DNA of 64,000 nt from Diphasiastrum complanatum. Its lineage: Eukaryota; Streptophyta; Lycopodiopsida; Lycopodiales; Lycopodiaceae. The translations under genes and the position numbers were made by a program. Location: contig CM055108.1 in assembly GCA_029204225.1 (NCBI GenBank), forward strand, positions 10,548,461-10,612,460, in the 5' to 3' direction. Each line of letters begins with the position of its first letter. Positions within the stretch are counted from its first letter, which is position 1. This document shows, piece by piece, positions 12,870-23,203 of the stretch. Below the pieces are notes generated by a model. That model was not told the origin of the DNA and searched no databases. It saw only the letters and a list, made by a program, of their open reading frames with translations.

Positions 12870-13302
12870 ACGTTAGTAAATATGCAGCAAGAATGGAGGC
12901 AAATTAAAAAATGAGATTTAGGAGAGTAGAAGGAGTAAATCCAACACTTGCGAGATTCTCGGTGACCAACATCACCACCTCGAGGAGGCAAAGGCAAACA
13001 CCAGAGAGGCAAAAGCAAAAAGGCATGCCAAGCTGTGGTATCAAGAAGGTTGGGAGCCAAACGAGACAAAGCTAAGGATAAAGCTCTAAGCGCAAGGCAA
13101 AGGGTATGTGTGCATAAAGACGAGGATGAGAAAAACCTAAGTAAAAAGTGGCTAAAATATCAAGCGAGCGAATCCTTGTCCAAGCCAAGTCCGATGGCAA
13201 AGTGGGAGCAGGATGACGTACAAGGTCGACATTGGTTAGTGCGAGCTGCTGACAGAAAGCAAAGCAAGCGTTTTGATGGCGAGAAAGACCAACACCTTGC
13301 AC
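12851..13302 (-). pseudogene. N-terminal part of the reverse transcriptase relic
   Basis: Minus-strand frames give TTAWHAFLLLPLWCLPLPPR followed by GGDVGHRESRK. I recall this block from the region before the catalytic fingers in the same plant reverse transcriptase/endonuclease family as 10283-11640. The continuation (13302-13072) is in another frame. The catalytic core (palm) is not recognisable and was probably lost or displaced by the Copia insertion at 11640-12869. Confidence 0.45.
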
Positions 13303-14701
13303 ATAAAGGCGACCACAGCCCGCACATGGAACAAGGGGGTGAGAAGAGGAAGAAGGAGAAAGTTGAGAAACTGAAAGAGAGGAAGAAAGGTGGGGTGAAG
13401 ATGGGGCGGACAGTATGGCGCCACTTGGCCAGAGGAAACAAGCAAGAAATCTGCAACATCATGGTGGGCTTCCCAACAAGCGCATGAAGGGAAAGCACTG
13501 GAAGGGTGGTATGAAGGTGAAGCAAGTCTCTTTTCTCCATGAGAAACCATATTGACAGGTAAAGAAGATCCTAGCAATAAAGCAACACGAGGAATGCACA
13601 TGTAGAAGTCAAAATGGAAAGTAGAGACAACAAGACAGGCTTTTTGTAATCTGAAAAAACGAAAATTCCAAGCCTTGGAATAGCAAAAGAGATGCACAAG
13701 GTGAACTTTACATATGAGAAAAGAGGGGGAAACAGCTACCTAAGAATACTAGTCTTGTTTTTTAGGGATACGTTTTCTAAAAACAACAGGGCTTTTCCTC
13801 GAACAATACCTAAAAAGAGAGAAAAAAGCCTATATGACTGTTGAAGAAGCTTGAAAACAGTTCGTAGAAAAGAACAGTCCTAATTGAACTCGCTGGAGAT
13901 TCCAACATACTGCAAGAAACAGATGAAACAACTGGAAGATTTCAAGCTATGAAAGTTATGCAAAACTCTGTTGGCAGATGTAGTGCTTGACAAGTCTGAA
14001 AATGCAGGCACAAGTGGTGAACTAGCCGCAGACAGACAGCTCAGAAGGCCGCAGGCTGAAATTTCGTAGAAAGACTGCTTGGAGTATGCAGCTGGTGTAT
14101 TCACAAATGTAGATCGTTTAAAGAATGGATTGACACAATAGTTCACTGGCTGTGGAGCGACCTTTGTGAGGAAGGATATTGGTAGAAACAACCCAGAGAA
14201 AACAGAGGAAAAATCTTTGAAAGCTGACAGGTTTTCTGAGCAAGGGTTAGTGGACATAAAAACTCTGATCTCTCTCTATTCCTGGTCTTTTCTGGAGCTG
14301 TGAGCAGCCTAAGAGGCCGTTAGCAGCCGTAGCCTGAGGGAGGAGTTGGATCGCAGGAATAACCTTTCCCTGACAACGATGTGTTCTCTATATCTCGTGA
14401 TGTAGAGGAAGCTAGACTTCTTATCCACCGTCTCTATACACAGTCAAACTATTGAGTATTCACAAATTGACATCTGACAAAGAGGGTAGCTGACCCTCTA
14501 AGAGGAAAAACAAAGATGTGCCAAGGATGAACAAAGCTGCCTGAAGAGTGAATAGATTTCAGATGACACTTTCCTCGCATAGCCAAGAAAGCGCTATAAG
14601 TGAAAAGAGAAGACGGGTGCATTCTGAGAAAGGAAAATAGCAAATTAAAGGCAAAATCCTTAGCTATGGCAGTTTCAAGGTATTCAACTGATGCAGTTTT
14701 G
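13303..14701. other. Gene-free or unrecognised stretch
   Basis: Open frames of 125-153 codons occur on the minus strand (13697-13236 and 14257-13880), Ser- and Phe-rich, without a recognisable domain. They may be upstream parts of the decayed reverse transcriptase element. I find no firm gene. Confidence 0.3.

Positions 14702-14774
<73 letters not shown>
14702..14774. repeat. Compound (TG)n(AG)n microsatellite plus poly-T
   Basis: TG units run to about 14730, then AG units to 14774. A T-run of about 20 bases follows at about 14791-14810. Confidence 0.95.
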
Positions 14775-14775
<1 letters not shown>

Positions 14776-17387
14776 ACCGAAAAAGGTCCACCTTTTTTTT
14801 TTTTTTTTTCCGTTTGTCGTTTGCAGGTTGAAAACCAGTTGAAGGAAGTGTTATCCCAGTTTTTGTAACTTACTTACAGATGTATTGAATCTGAAAGTTC
14901 GATGTAGAGATTTAGAAAAGCAAAAGAAACGTGCTTTGTAGCATATCTACCAAACTGAGAAAAAAAATTACAGATCTACACTGGCTTTTAACTACACAAA
15001 AAGATGACAAATACTACCATAGTAGATTGTATCATCGTTTTTACCGTAGAGAAGCTTGTTTAAATGTGATTTATAGGTGCTTTACATGAAAAAAATTTGT
15101 TTCACACACCAAAGCAAGTTTTCATCCTTTGTTAGCATTACATCTTCATGAAGGGAAAAACCAAATCATGAAATCTACATCCTTTGCTTTTGATGCAAGA
15201 AACTAATAACAGATTAGAGTTATATTCCAGTTTCTTGACCCGGAAGTTAGTTTAGCAGTTTCTGGTTTCAAACAAAAGACAAGCTTAGGTAAAAGCAAGA
15301 TCATGCACATTTTACAAAATCAAAATATCAATTCATTGCACAAAATAATTTGCCACACTTTCCGAACTTATATTTTCAGCTTTTTATTCTCATCTAACGT
15401 CGCAAATGCCTTAACAAAATCTTCAACTTTCAAGATTTTCATATTATGACATGCCAAAAATAAATAAATATGTAACACCTCACCTATATTCCGTATAACA
15501 TAATTATGGTTATTACCAAATCCCATAACTCGTAACCAAAACATAAACTACTAAAAATTACAAATCTTATCAATTTCTTAAAACATTAATTCACATATTT
15601 CAAAATCATTATATACACTAATAACACAAAATAACTTATCTAGGCTCTTCAACAACTCATGGGCCAAAATGCTCAAAATATGTTTTTAACAAGACTAAAA
15701 TTAGAAACAGTCATATAATAAATTTGTCCTTTTTAATTAAGATTTTAATTGATTCAAACTTTGGGCCATTGTTTGAAAAAGCCAACAAATACAAGAATGG
15801 AATCAACATCTTTTTCTAAAAAACAACTTTGTACAAAACTTATAATAAATTGACTTTTAAAATAAATAACAAATATTATAGATCTCATCTAACATTCAAA
15901 TGTCTGTTGAAAACTTACAACAAACTACTATCCAAATTTTGAAACTTACAACAAACTACTATCATAATCAAATTTGTTCCTAATCAAATTTGGTAACTTC
16001 CATTAATCATGTTCTAAAATCTGTCATCCTATAGGATAAGGGTCGAAACCCTTTGTTCTTTTTCGATGATCGGCAAGATTTAAATAAAAGTGATTTGATG
16101 ATTGGAGTTCAGTTTTGTACTATGAAGTTGGCCCATTTGTGACAATTCTTGAGAACTTCGCATAGTATCGATTTGCTCAATAGTTACATGAGTAATTCCA
16201 AAAATTGATTTTTGGATAAATTGGATCATGAAGTGGATGATTTTCTTGGAGGAAAAAACCTATGGTATGGGACACATGCAATTCCAAAGGTTGACCTTAG
16301 TGCGACTATAAATAAAAAATGATGCCAAATACTATTGGTCACAAGAGGGTGTTTTGTCAAAAATTTGAGGTATTGGTCATGACCCCTTATGAATATTTCA
16401 AATTTACAAAATCGCAAACCGTACAGGCTATTTCTTTATTCTAAGAATATGTTAGTGAATTTTGCAACATCAATTAACCTGATTTCAGGTGATTTCTTGA
16501 ATGGTAATTGTTATTACCCGACGACCTTGGACGATGTCACATCAATGGATAATAAGATTGTTTTCTAATAAGTAGCTTTCCTTCCTTGATTAATCACTAA
16601 ATCTTTTTCTGATTACGGGTCAATTCTCTATAATGATAACAAAGAAAATGTTTGGATAAGCCAATTAGAGAAATGTGTTGGGACATTAACTGCATTTGGT
16701 TAGTTGATGCAACACATTTCTTGAGTTTCAAGATTTTACGAAGTTCTTCTTTGAAACTTCTCCTATGCCATATCTAGATTGATATGCATCCCTTTCAAGG
16801 TGCATATCTAGATTGATGCACCCCTTTCAAGGTTATCTAGCAAAAACATCTATTGCATAGATTCCAGGTGGAATCCGTAATATGAATTAATGAAGGACCT
16901 ATTTTTAGAATCAGGATTTATTGGATATTTTAATATTACAAGATTCTTATAAGGATAGTATATCCAGTTATAATATGTGAGGGAAGCAAAATTAGAAAAC
17001 ACTCTTAGCAAAAGTTGCTGATTACAAGTCCGATTGATTTGTATCGGAACTAGAGAGTTCTATTTCAAAGAAAATGGTTTGTTGAACTAAGTTCCTTGCG
17101 AGTTGAGATCAGCTTGATCTTAGTGTGAACTAGAATCTGTAAGCTGATAGAAATTATGAGATTGACTCTAAAAATATATTCTTTTGAGATAAATCTCCGG
17201 TTGAGTTTTTGGTTACGAAATAGCACTCTTTGAGAAATATTCTCTCTTAGAGTTAACTGAGTTACATGATTCTCAGTTGAAAAAGTTTTGTGTACAAATT
17301 ATGTAAAATCTGTAGAGACATGCTATGTAGTGAATCTTGTGAGATCATAAATTCTTGTATACAAGCTATTAATCATGTGGATCTACT
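14775..17387. other. AT-rich stretch without a gene
   Basis: Very AT-rich sequence with no coding frame of note. A TGTAACACCTCA word at about 15471 resembles the start of some plant LTRs, but I could not find a matching end. The direct words TGCATATCTAGATTGATGC near 16780-16820 form a short tandem duplication of about 30 bp. Confidence 0.4.
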
Positions 17388-18215
17388 TGTTGAATTTCAC
17401 ACGTGTGGATTGTCCACTACATGTACTTGTGATCTCCTAAGGTGTGTAGATGCACCAAGATCAAGACTAGATTGAGATTCAAGACCTATCTTTGATTCTA
17501 TGGCAAAAACACACTACTACATGCATTCAATCACTTCCAACTCTCACTCACACGTGTGGGAAGTGTTTCAAAAGTATTCCAAGTAAAAACAAGCTGCTCT
17601 CCTCGGGTAGAGAGAGAAAAACTATCATGAGCTCTCAGGTAGAGAGAGAAAGCTAGAAATTCAATGACACTCAAAATCCACTCAATTTCAAAATTAAATT
17701 AGATCCAAAATGAGGAGTACAATGATACTAGTAGATTCATGAGCTACCACTATGCTTAACTATGATTGGATCACACTGTGCCACCTCTTAATCCTATTGG
17801 ACCAATGATCCATGCACCTCTGAATTCTATTGGACTATATTCAAGCACACCTCAAATTCCTATTGGACCACACATGGTTCCACCTCTAAAACCTATTGGA
17901 CCTCTTAAACTTCATCAAACAAAAGCATTACACATGTCTACACTCTAATTGGCACAAGTTTGGCCTCCTACTCTATTTTGGCTCAATACTGGCATTACAA
18001 GTGGAAATGGATAATTTGCCATCTATGCCAAATTTGACTCTATCAACATTCTACACCTAAATGCTTGACTATGAGATTCTATGAGACCCCTATATCAAAC
18101 ATTTTGATTTACTTTACAATTCTCCACACGTGGGAACATCCTCCACACATATGAGATTCACTCACAAACTTCTATCATAGAAAATACCAAGCTAGACTTT
18201 TGCCAATTTCTCACA
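17388..18215 (-). mobile_element. Copia-type 3' LTR on the minus strand (828 bp)
   Basis: On the minus strand the LTR starts TGTGAGAAATTGG after the purine tract TGAGGAGGAG and ends in CAACA, with related inverted ends. It matches the LTR at 244-1072 in length and layout. Element coding sequence lies at 18342-19850, so this is the 3' LTR. Confidence 0.6.
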
Positions 18216-18341
18216 CTCCTCCTCAAAAAATAGCTTGGAAAGGTATTAGATCACTTCAGAAGTTTGTAAATCTTTTTGAGTGGATCCTTTGGTATGCATA
18301 AGAAGTGAAAATCAGCCAAGGGATCCATCATAGCAGCACCC

Positions 18342-19850
18342 TCACCATATCCATGATAAGATCTCTTTTGTAGAGATCTCTTGCCAATGCCTTTGAAGAG
18401 TGCTCCACCAATATGCCACTATGATCATGGGCTTCCTCCATGCTTGATGATGATCTTTGCTTTGAAAGTTCCACTTGCATGATGGATGCACCATAAATAG
18501 AGAAATCTGAGGCTTCCAAGCCTCATAAGGATCATGGAGATCAAGATCATAAGATGTGAAACAATGATGATTATCAAGATTATGCTTTCTAGCTTGACTA
18601 GTCCACATACAATGAACTATATCCATGATGGATCTAATCTTGATATCAAAGACTATCTTGATCTTTTTTAGGCTACTTACTCTCTCAAGGATGTAAGTGT
18701 CCACTTTGGATGCTTCACTTAATCTCAAGAGGAGTTTACAATTTGCCTCAAAACATGTGAAAACATGATTTTCAAAAAAGTGAGTACCAAGCTCAATCTT
18801 GTTCTTACTAGAACCAAGAGCATACTTTTGACAATACAATATCTTGCTTTCAAAAAGTATTGGAAACACATCTAAGTCAATAATGACAAGAAACATGTCC
18901 ATACCATAAGCATCATACAAAACTAGTATAGCTTTTCTTGAACTTTGAGATCCAAAAAATTCAATGAAGCAAGATAGCATTTCAAGCAAAGGAAGAGAAG
19001 CATATATGAATGTGTTGTAGTAGATACAACATGAAAGATGCCCCTCTTTGCCATGTAAGGTGAGCCTTAAAGACTCGGCCATGCATCTTGAAGATCTTCT
19101 TGAAGTCATATGAAGAAGAAACTCCTCCTCACACATTGGCCCCATCATAACTTGAATACCTTCAAAAAAGATAACTTGTGATGCTTCTTGAGAAGCCTTG
19201 ATCTCGGCCACTTCCAAGATTGAATCTTCATGCAATATGACATCTCTATTCACAATCACTTTTGAAATAGAGAGTGTAAAGACACTAAAGGCCTCCTTGA
19301 TGGATGAGTATCCAATCATGATCCATGAGCTTGGATCATCCTTCCTTCTTGTTTCCAAGGGAATATGTGCAAAGCAAGCACTACCAAGTTCACTAAGGTG
19401 ATCAACCTTAGGCTTCATCTTGAATAAAACTTCATATGGTGCTATTCCTTCAAGAGCTCCAATACTCCTCAAAGCTTTGATCTTCAATGAGAATTTCTTT
19501 TCAACATATGCTTTGAATAATAAGGAATAATCATACACCATAATACTTGTAGAGAGAAGATATGTGCATCTTGTGTGATCATCCTCCTTTGAAATATTGG
19601 ACATATAAGAAACATCAAGAGAGTTTGCACTCTCACTTGGATCCAATTTGTAGATGCCTTCAAATCTTGATCCATATGCAAGGATCTCGCCATCCTTCTT
19701 AATCACACAATTGTCAATATTGAAATTGACATCAAAGCCACTATCAAGAAGTTGGCCAACACTTAAGCACTTGATCTTCTTCTTCTTGAGATTTGAAGTA
19801 GAAGCATGAGAGGTATCCTCCTCCTCTCCATCTTGGTCTTTAGCTTACCT
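18342..19850 (-). pseudogene. Collapsed Copia pol with an intact 454-codon frame
   Basis: The frame 19706-18342 is open for 454 codons, and coding similarity extends upstream to about 19850 (LSVGQLLDSGFDVNF). From the N-terminus it shows a pre-integrase piece (KKDGEILAYGSR, GIYKLD), a shortened integrase core (YVEKKFSLKIKALRS) fused to the integrase C-terminal part (PYEVLFKMKPKVDHL, PLETRRKDDPSS), then a reverse transcriptase remnant. In the remnant the YVDD box reads YGMD, so the first catalytic aspartate is gone. The integrase DD-E core is also deleted. It is a deletion derivative that stayed open, not a working polyprotein. The homologous pieces at 38313-40773 show the undeleted order. Confidence 0.65.
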
Positions 19851-20300
19851 CGACCTGTAAGTTAATTATGATTATGAGGAGTTTGGGTCCCTCATGTGCA
19901 TATGGTCGGAGGCCTAAACTCATGATGGTGGCTTTTTATGGGTCTATCAGTGAGTCATAGGGGAATTAGATGATGTGGCTTAGATATGCAACATAGGTGT
20001 CCAATGAGGTGTCACAATGCACTACTAGTGGTGCATGGGTCTTGGAGGGTATAAGTATACCCATTGGGCTCTCACTAGTATATACTTGATTGAGATGCTA
20101 GTAGCTATATGCTACTAGTATGACTCCTCTATCCCTTGTGAGAGAGTGATCCAAAGCTTTGGGACTAGATCTGTAAGATCTAGGTTTGGTTGGGTTGGTT
20201 TGTCCACCATGTGATTCTCTCGTATTGCTTTGTTGCGGCTTGCTTGGCTAGTGTATCCTTGGGTAGGGACCTTATAGGCCTTGTATCACTTGATTGTCAT
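19851..20300 (+). mobile_element. Gypsy-type LTR-like fragment
   Basis: The part near 20160-20280 (GGGACTAGATCTG followed by a GGTTTGGTTGGGTTGG-like stretch, then GTGTATCCTTGGG) resembles the 3' half of the LTR at 1672-2374. No primer-binding site or coding region follows, so it is probably a solo or truncated LTR. Edges are uncertain. Confidence 0.35.
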
Positions 20301-21293
20301 TAATTGCATTATCAACATTTTGGACTGAGAAAATGAGCAAAGAAGGAAGATCACAACCAGCAGGTGTATATCTACAACTTTTATCTTTCGTTTCGACCAA
20401 AATGAGGATATGAAGATATTGCTTTTATAAATTTTCAATAATGAAGATGTTTTTAGAGGGAAAACGTTTTTGAAGCATATAGAAATGATCAATCTATGCT
20501 CACTGATTGTTTTCCCTTAGTCAATCAATTTTTGATAAATCTTTAAAAGCTTTAGATTGGATTGAAAACATGCGATTTAAAATGAATCCAAAGTGACTAC
20601 AAGAAGAAGCTCATTGTATGAGCTAGTGGCATCTTGTTTCCACAAACCTGACAAAATTGTGATAGCCATTGAAGGCCTAAGTTGATCCTTTGAAGGAACA
20701 TGGTACCTCTAGGATGGCTATGAAGTGCTGAAGTAATGACACATACAGCTTCTTGTAGAAAGGCAAGAATACAAACGGTTTGAACAATCGTCTATTCATA
20801 CTTATGCCCGACATGTCTATTCCTTCCAAACTTCATTGACGTGGCAACCTCAACACATAGCTTTGTCTTCTCAAGGCCAAGCAAAAAAAAAACCACTTGG
20901 CTTTTGTTCATTTTTCACTCATGTTTTTTCTTTTGAACATTCTCATTTGTGTGATGGATTTGAAGTTAAACTCCTCAATGAAACCAGGTGGGGCTTTTCA
21001 CACTTGACTTTTGAACTATTTCAACTTCATATATGCTATAATAAATTATAAAATGCAGTCAAACATTTAATGATATCTATTTTTGAGCAAGAATCCAAAT
21101 TCCATTCTTATCTTTTCCCAACTTCCTCACACGCTCAGATTGAACTTTGCAGCTCCAGCCTGGAATAAATTCTCCAATATACGCTTCATCTTTTGAACTG
21201 CTGACTTTTTCAACCATTGAATTTATGAAAGGTAGCACGCTCTCATTGATCGTTGATTATTGCTTGGTCCAGAGCCCAGACTCCAAGCTCGCC

Positions 21294-21300
21294 TATATAA
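21294..21300 (+). promoter_or_regulatory. TATA box of PLA1 copy 1
   Basis: TATATAA lies about 197 bp before the start codon. Transcription would then begin near 21325-21335 and leave a leader of about 165 bases. The same box is mirrored at 35536-35542. Confidence 0.65.
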
Positions 21301-21496
21301 ACCATGACTCTCTCCCATTATCCGAAACCCGTCCGTCCATCATTCACCTCTCTACTCCAATTTCCGACGGACGATAGATAATTCTATCCCATCACAAACC
21401 CATCCATATATCCAGAAAACAGCAAGAAACGTTTCTGATTGTCAGCGAGTTAAGCTATAGCTCAACCGATACAGAAGATCTTGGTGAATTGCAGAT

Positions 21497-23203
21497 ATGG
21501 CTGTGCTGGCAAGAATACCTGCACAAGGCCTGAATGAAAGTAGAGCTACTGCAGTACCTGTCCACTCCCTCATAGCCAACAGCGTGGTCAAATGTACAGG
21601 CTTTCATTCCACACAGTACACAAACTTAGCCGTTGCAGCCACACGAATTAAGAATCCGCAAAATAACAATGGATCTGCCCCTTCCAATTCTTTCGCCCAA
21701 CCCATAAATTATGAATCACAAAAGGATGGCTACCATTATATTTCGAGAAAACGAGGTTCGTGTGTTGTTGTTGCATCCACCGCGATGACGTCCGGACCGG
21801 TGATAGATCTGGATTTCGATTTGGCTCAATCTCTGGAGAGTTTCACATCCTCATCAGTATCAGGAAGATGGAGGGATCTTCAAGGAGCGAATAACTGGGA
21901 AGGGCTTCTTGACCCTATAGACCCAGACCTCAGAGCAGAGCTTATCAAGTACGGCGAATTTGCGCAAGTCTGCTATGATGCCTTCGACTTCGAGAAGCAC
22001 TCTAAATACTGCGGAAGCTGCAAATACAACAGAAGGAAGGTGTTGGTGAAGACGGGCTTGCAACGCTCAGCAGATTATGAAGTCACCAAGTATCTTTATT
22101 CAACTTCCGAAATTAATCTCCCCAGTTTCTTTCACCGCAGCGACACAGCCGAAACGTGGAGTCGAGACTCAAATTGGTCGGGCTTTGTTGCAGTATCCAC
22201 CTCCGCTAGTGAGATTGAAAGGCTCGGGAGGCGGGACATTGTGGTGGCTTGGAGGGGAACTGCCACAATTCCTGAATGGATACGCAATTTGCAGGACTGG
22301 CTGAGCCCCGCGGATTTTGATCCGGGTGAGGCAGTAGTGTCGCTTGGGAACGTGAAAGTAGAGAGAGGTTTCAGAAGCATCTATACCTCCAAGAAGAAAA
22401 GTAGCCGGTACAACAAGGAAAGCGCCCAAGAGCAGCTTTTGTCGGAGATCAGGAGGCTGATGAAGAAATACGAAGGAGAGGATCTGAGCATCACCGTGAC
22501 TGGCCATAGCCTAGGTGGCGCCTTGGCTCTTCTCAGCGCCTATGACATTGCAGAATCGGAGATCAATATCCGAAGATCTCAAGCGTCCACTGTTTCAAGC
22601 TCAACAAACTACCTCAGTGACAGATCGACTCTGCCATATGTTAGAAATGGACTAGACCGAGAAGATGCCTCTGAGACCGTCGTCCCTATCACTGTCTTCA
22701 CGTTTGCTGGGCCCCGGGTGGGAAACGATCTGTTCCGTACGAGGTGTGAGGAGCTGGGCATCAAAACTTTGAGGGTGGTTAACGAGAAAGATGTAGTGCC
22801 CCACGTACCGGGCGTGGTTCTGAACGAGGACCTGCATGTCCTTCGTAGATGGATCGACAAGCTACCATGGACATACTCTCATGTGGGCGTGGAACTCGCA
22901 CTCAACACCCAGAATTCGCCCTACTTGAAGTGGGGGTTTTTGGACTTCGCTAGTCATCACAACCTCGAAGCCTATCTACACCTTCTAGATGCGTATGTCA
23001 GCACGAAGAAAAGCTTTTCCTTCTCCGGGCACCGCGATCTCGCTCTTCTCAACAAATTCTCGGAGCTTTTGAAGCCCGAATACATCGTTCCTTCCTACTG
23101 GTGGCAGCAAGAAAATAAAGGGCTGCAAAAGAACGAAGAAGGGAGATGGGTGCAGTGTGATAGAGAGGAGGAGGACATCCCTATCGTGTACAGGGACGAC
23201 TAG
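21497..23203 (+). CDS. Class I phospholipase A1, DAD1/PLA1-I type, probably plastidial (copy 1)
   Basis: This intact 568-codon gene has no intron. The protein belongs to the lipase_3 alpha/beta-hydrolase family; plant relatives release sn-1 fatty acids from plastid glycerolipids, in some cases feeding jasmonate synthesis. The first 75 residues are rich in Ser, Thr, Ala and Asn and poor in acidic residues, which fits a plastid transit peptide. The conserved family block with WEGLLDPIDPDLR and YGEFAQ starts at about residue 130. The nucleophile is Ser338 in TGHSLGG. The likely acid is Asp432 (KDVVP) and the likely catalytic His is His488 (HHNLEAYLH). The start is the first ATG of the frame, about 165 bases after the predicted transcription start. 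A twin with the identical protein lies at 33633-35339 in opposite orientation. Which PLA1-I subgroup, and which substrate, cannot be decided from the sequence alone. Confidence 0.95.
   Translation: MAVLARIPAQGLNESRATAVPVHSLIANSVVKCTGFHSTQYTNLAVAATRIKNPQNNNGSAPSNSFAQPINYESQKDGYHYISRKRGSCVVVASTAMTSGPVIDLDFDLAQSLESFTSSSVSGRWRDLQGANNWEGLLDPIDPDLRAELIKYGEFAQVCYDAFDFEKHSKYCGSCKYNRRKVLVKTGLQRSADYEVTKYLYSTSEINLPSFFHRSDTAETWSRDSNWSGFVAVSTSASEIERLGRRDIVVAWRGTATIPEWIRNLQDWLSPADFDPGEAVVSLGNVKVERGFRSIYTSKKKSSRYNKESAQEQLLSEIRRLMKKYEGEDLSITVTGHSLGGALALLSAYDIAESEINIRRSQASTVSSSTNYLSDRSTLPYVRNGLDREDASETVVPITVFTFAGPRVGNDLFRTRCEELGIKTLRVVNEKDVVPHVPGVVLNEDLHVLRRWIDKLPWTYSHVGVELALNTQNSPYLKWGFLDFASHHNLEAYLHLLDAYVSTKKSFSFSGHRDLALLNKFSELLKPEYIVPSYWWQQENKGLQKNEEGRWVQCDREEEDIPIVYRDD

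Noticed and set aside
21860-22860. Antisense frames of 61-112 codons inside both PLA1 genes
   Set aside because: They are shadows of the real gene, which has family motifs and full length. They are mirrored exactly in the second copy because the sequence is the same.
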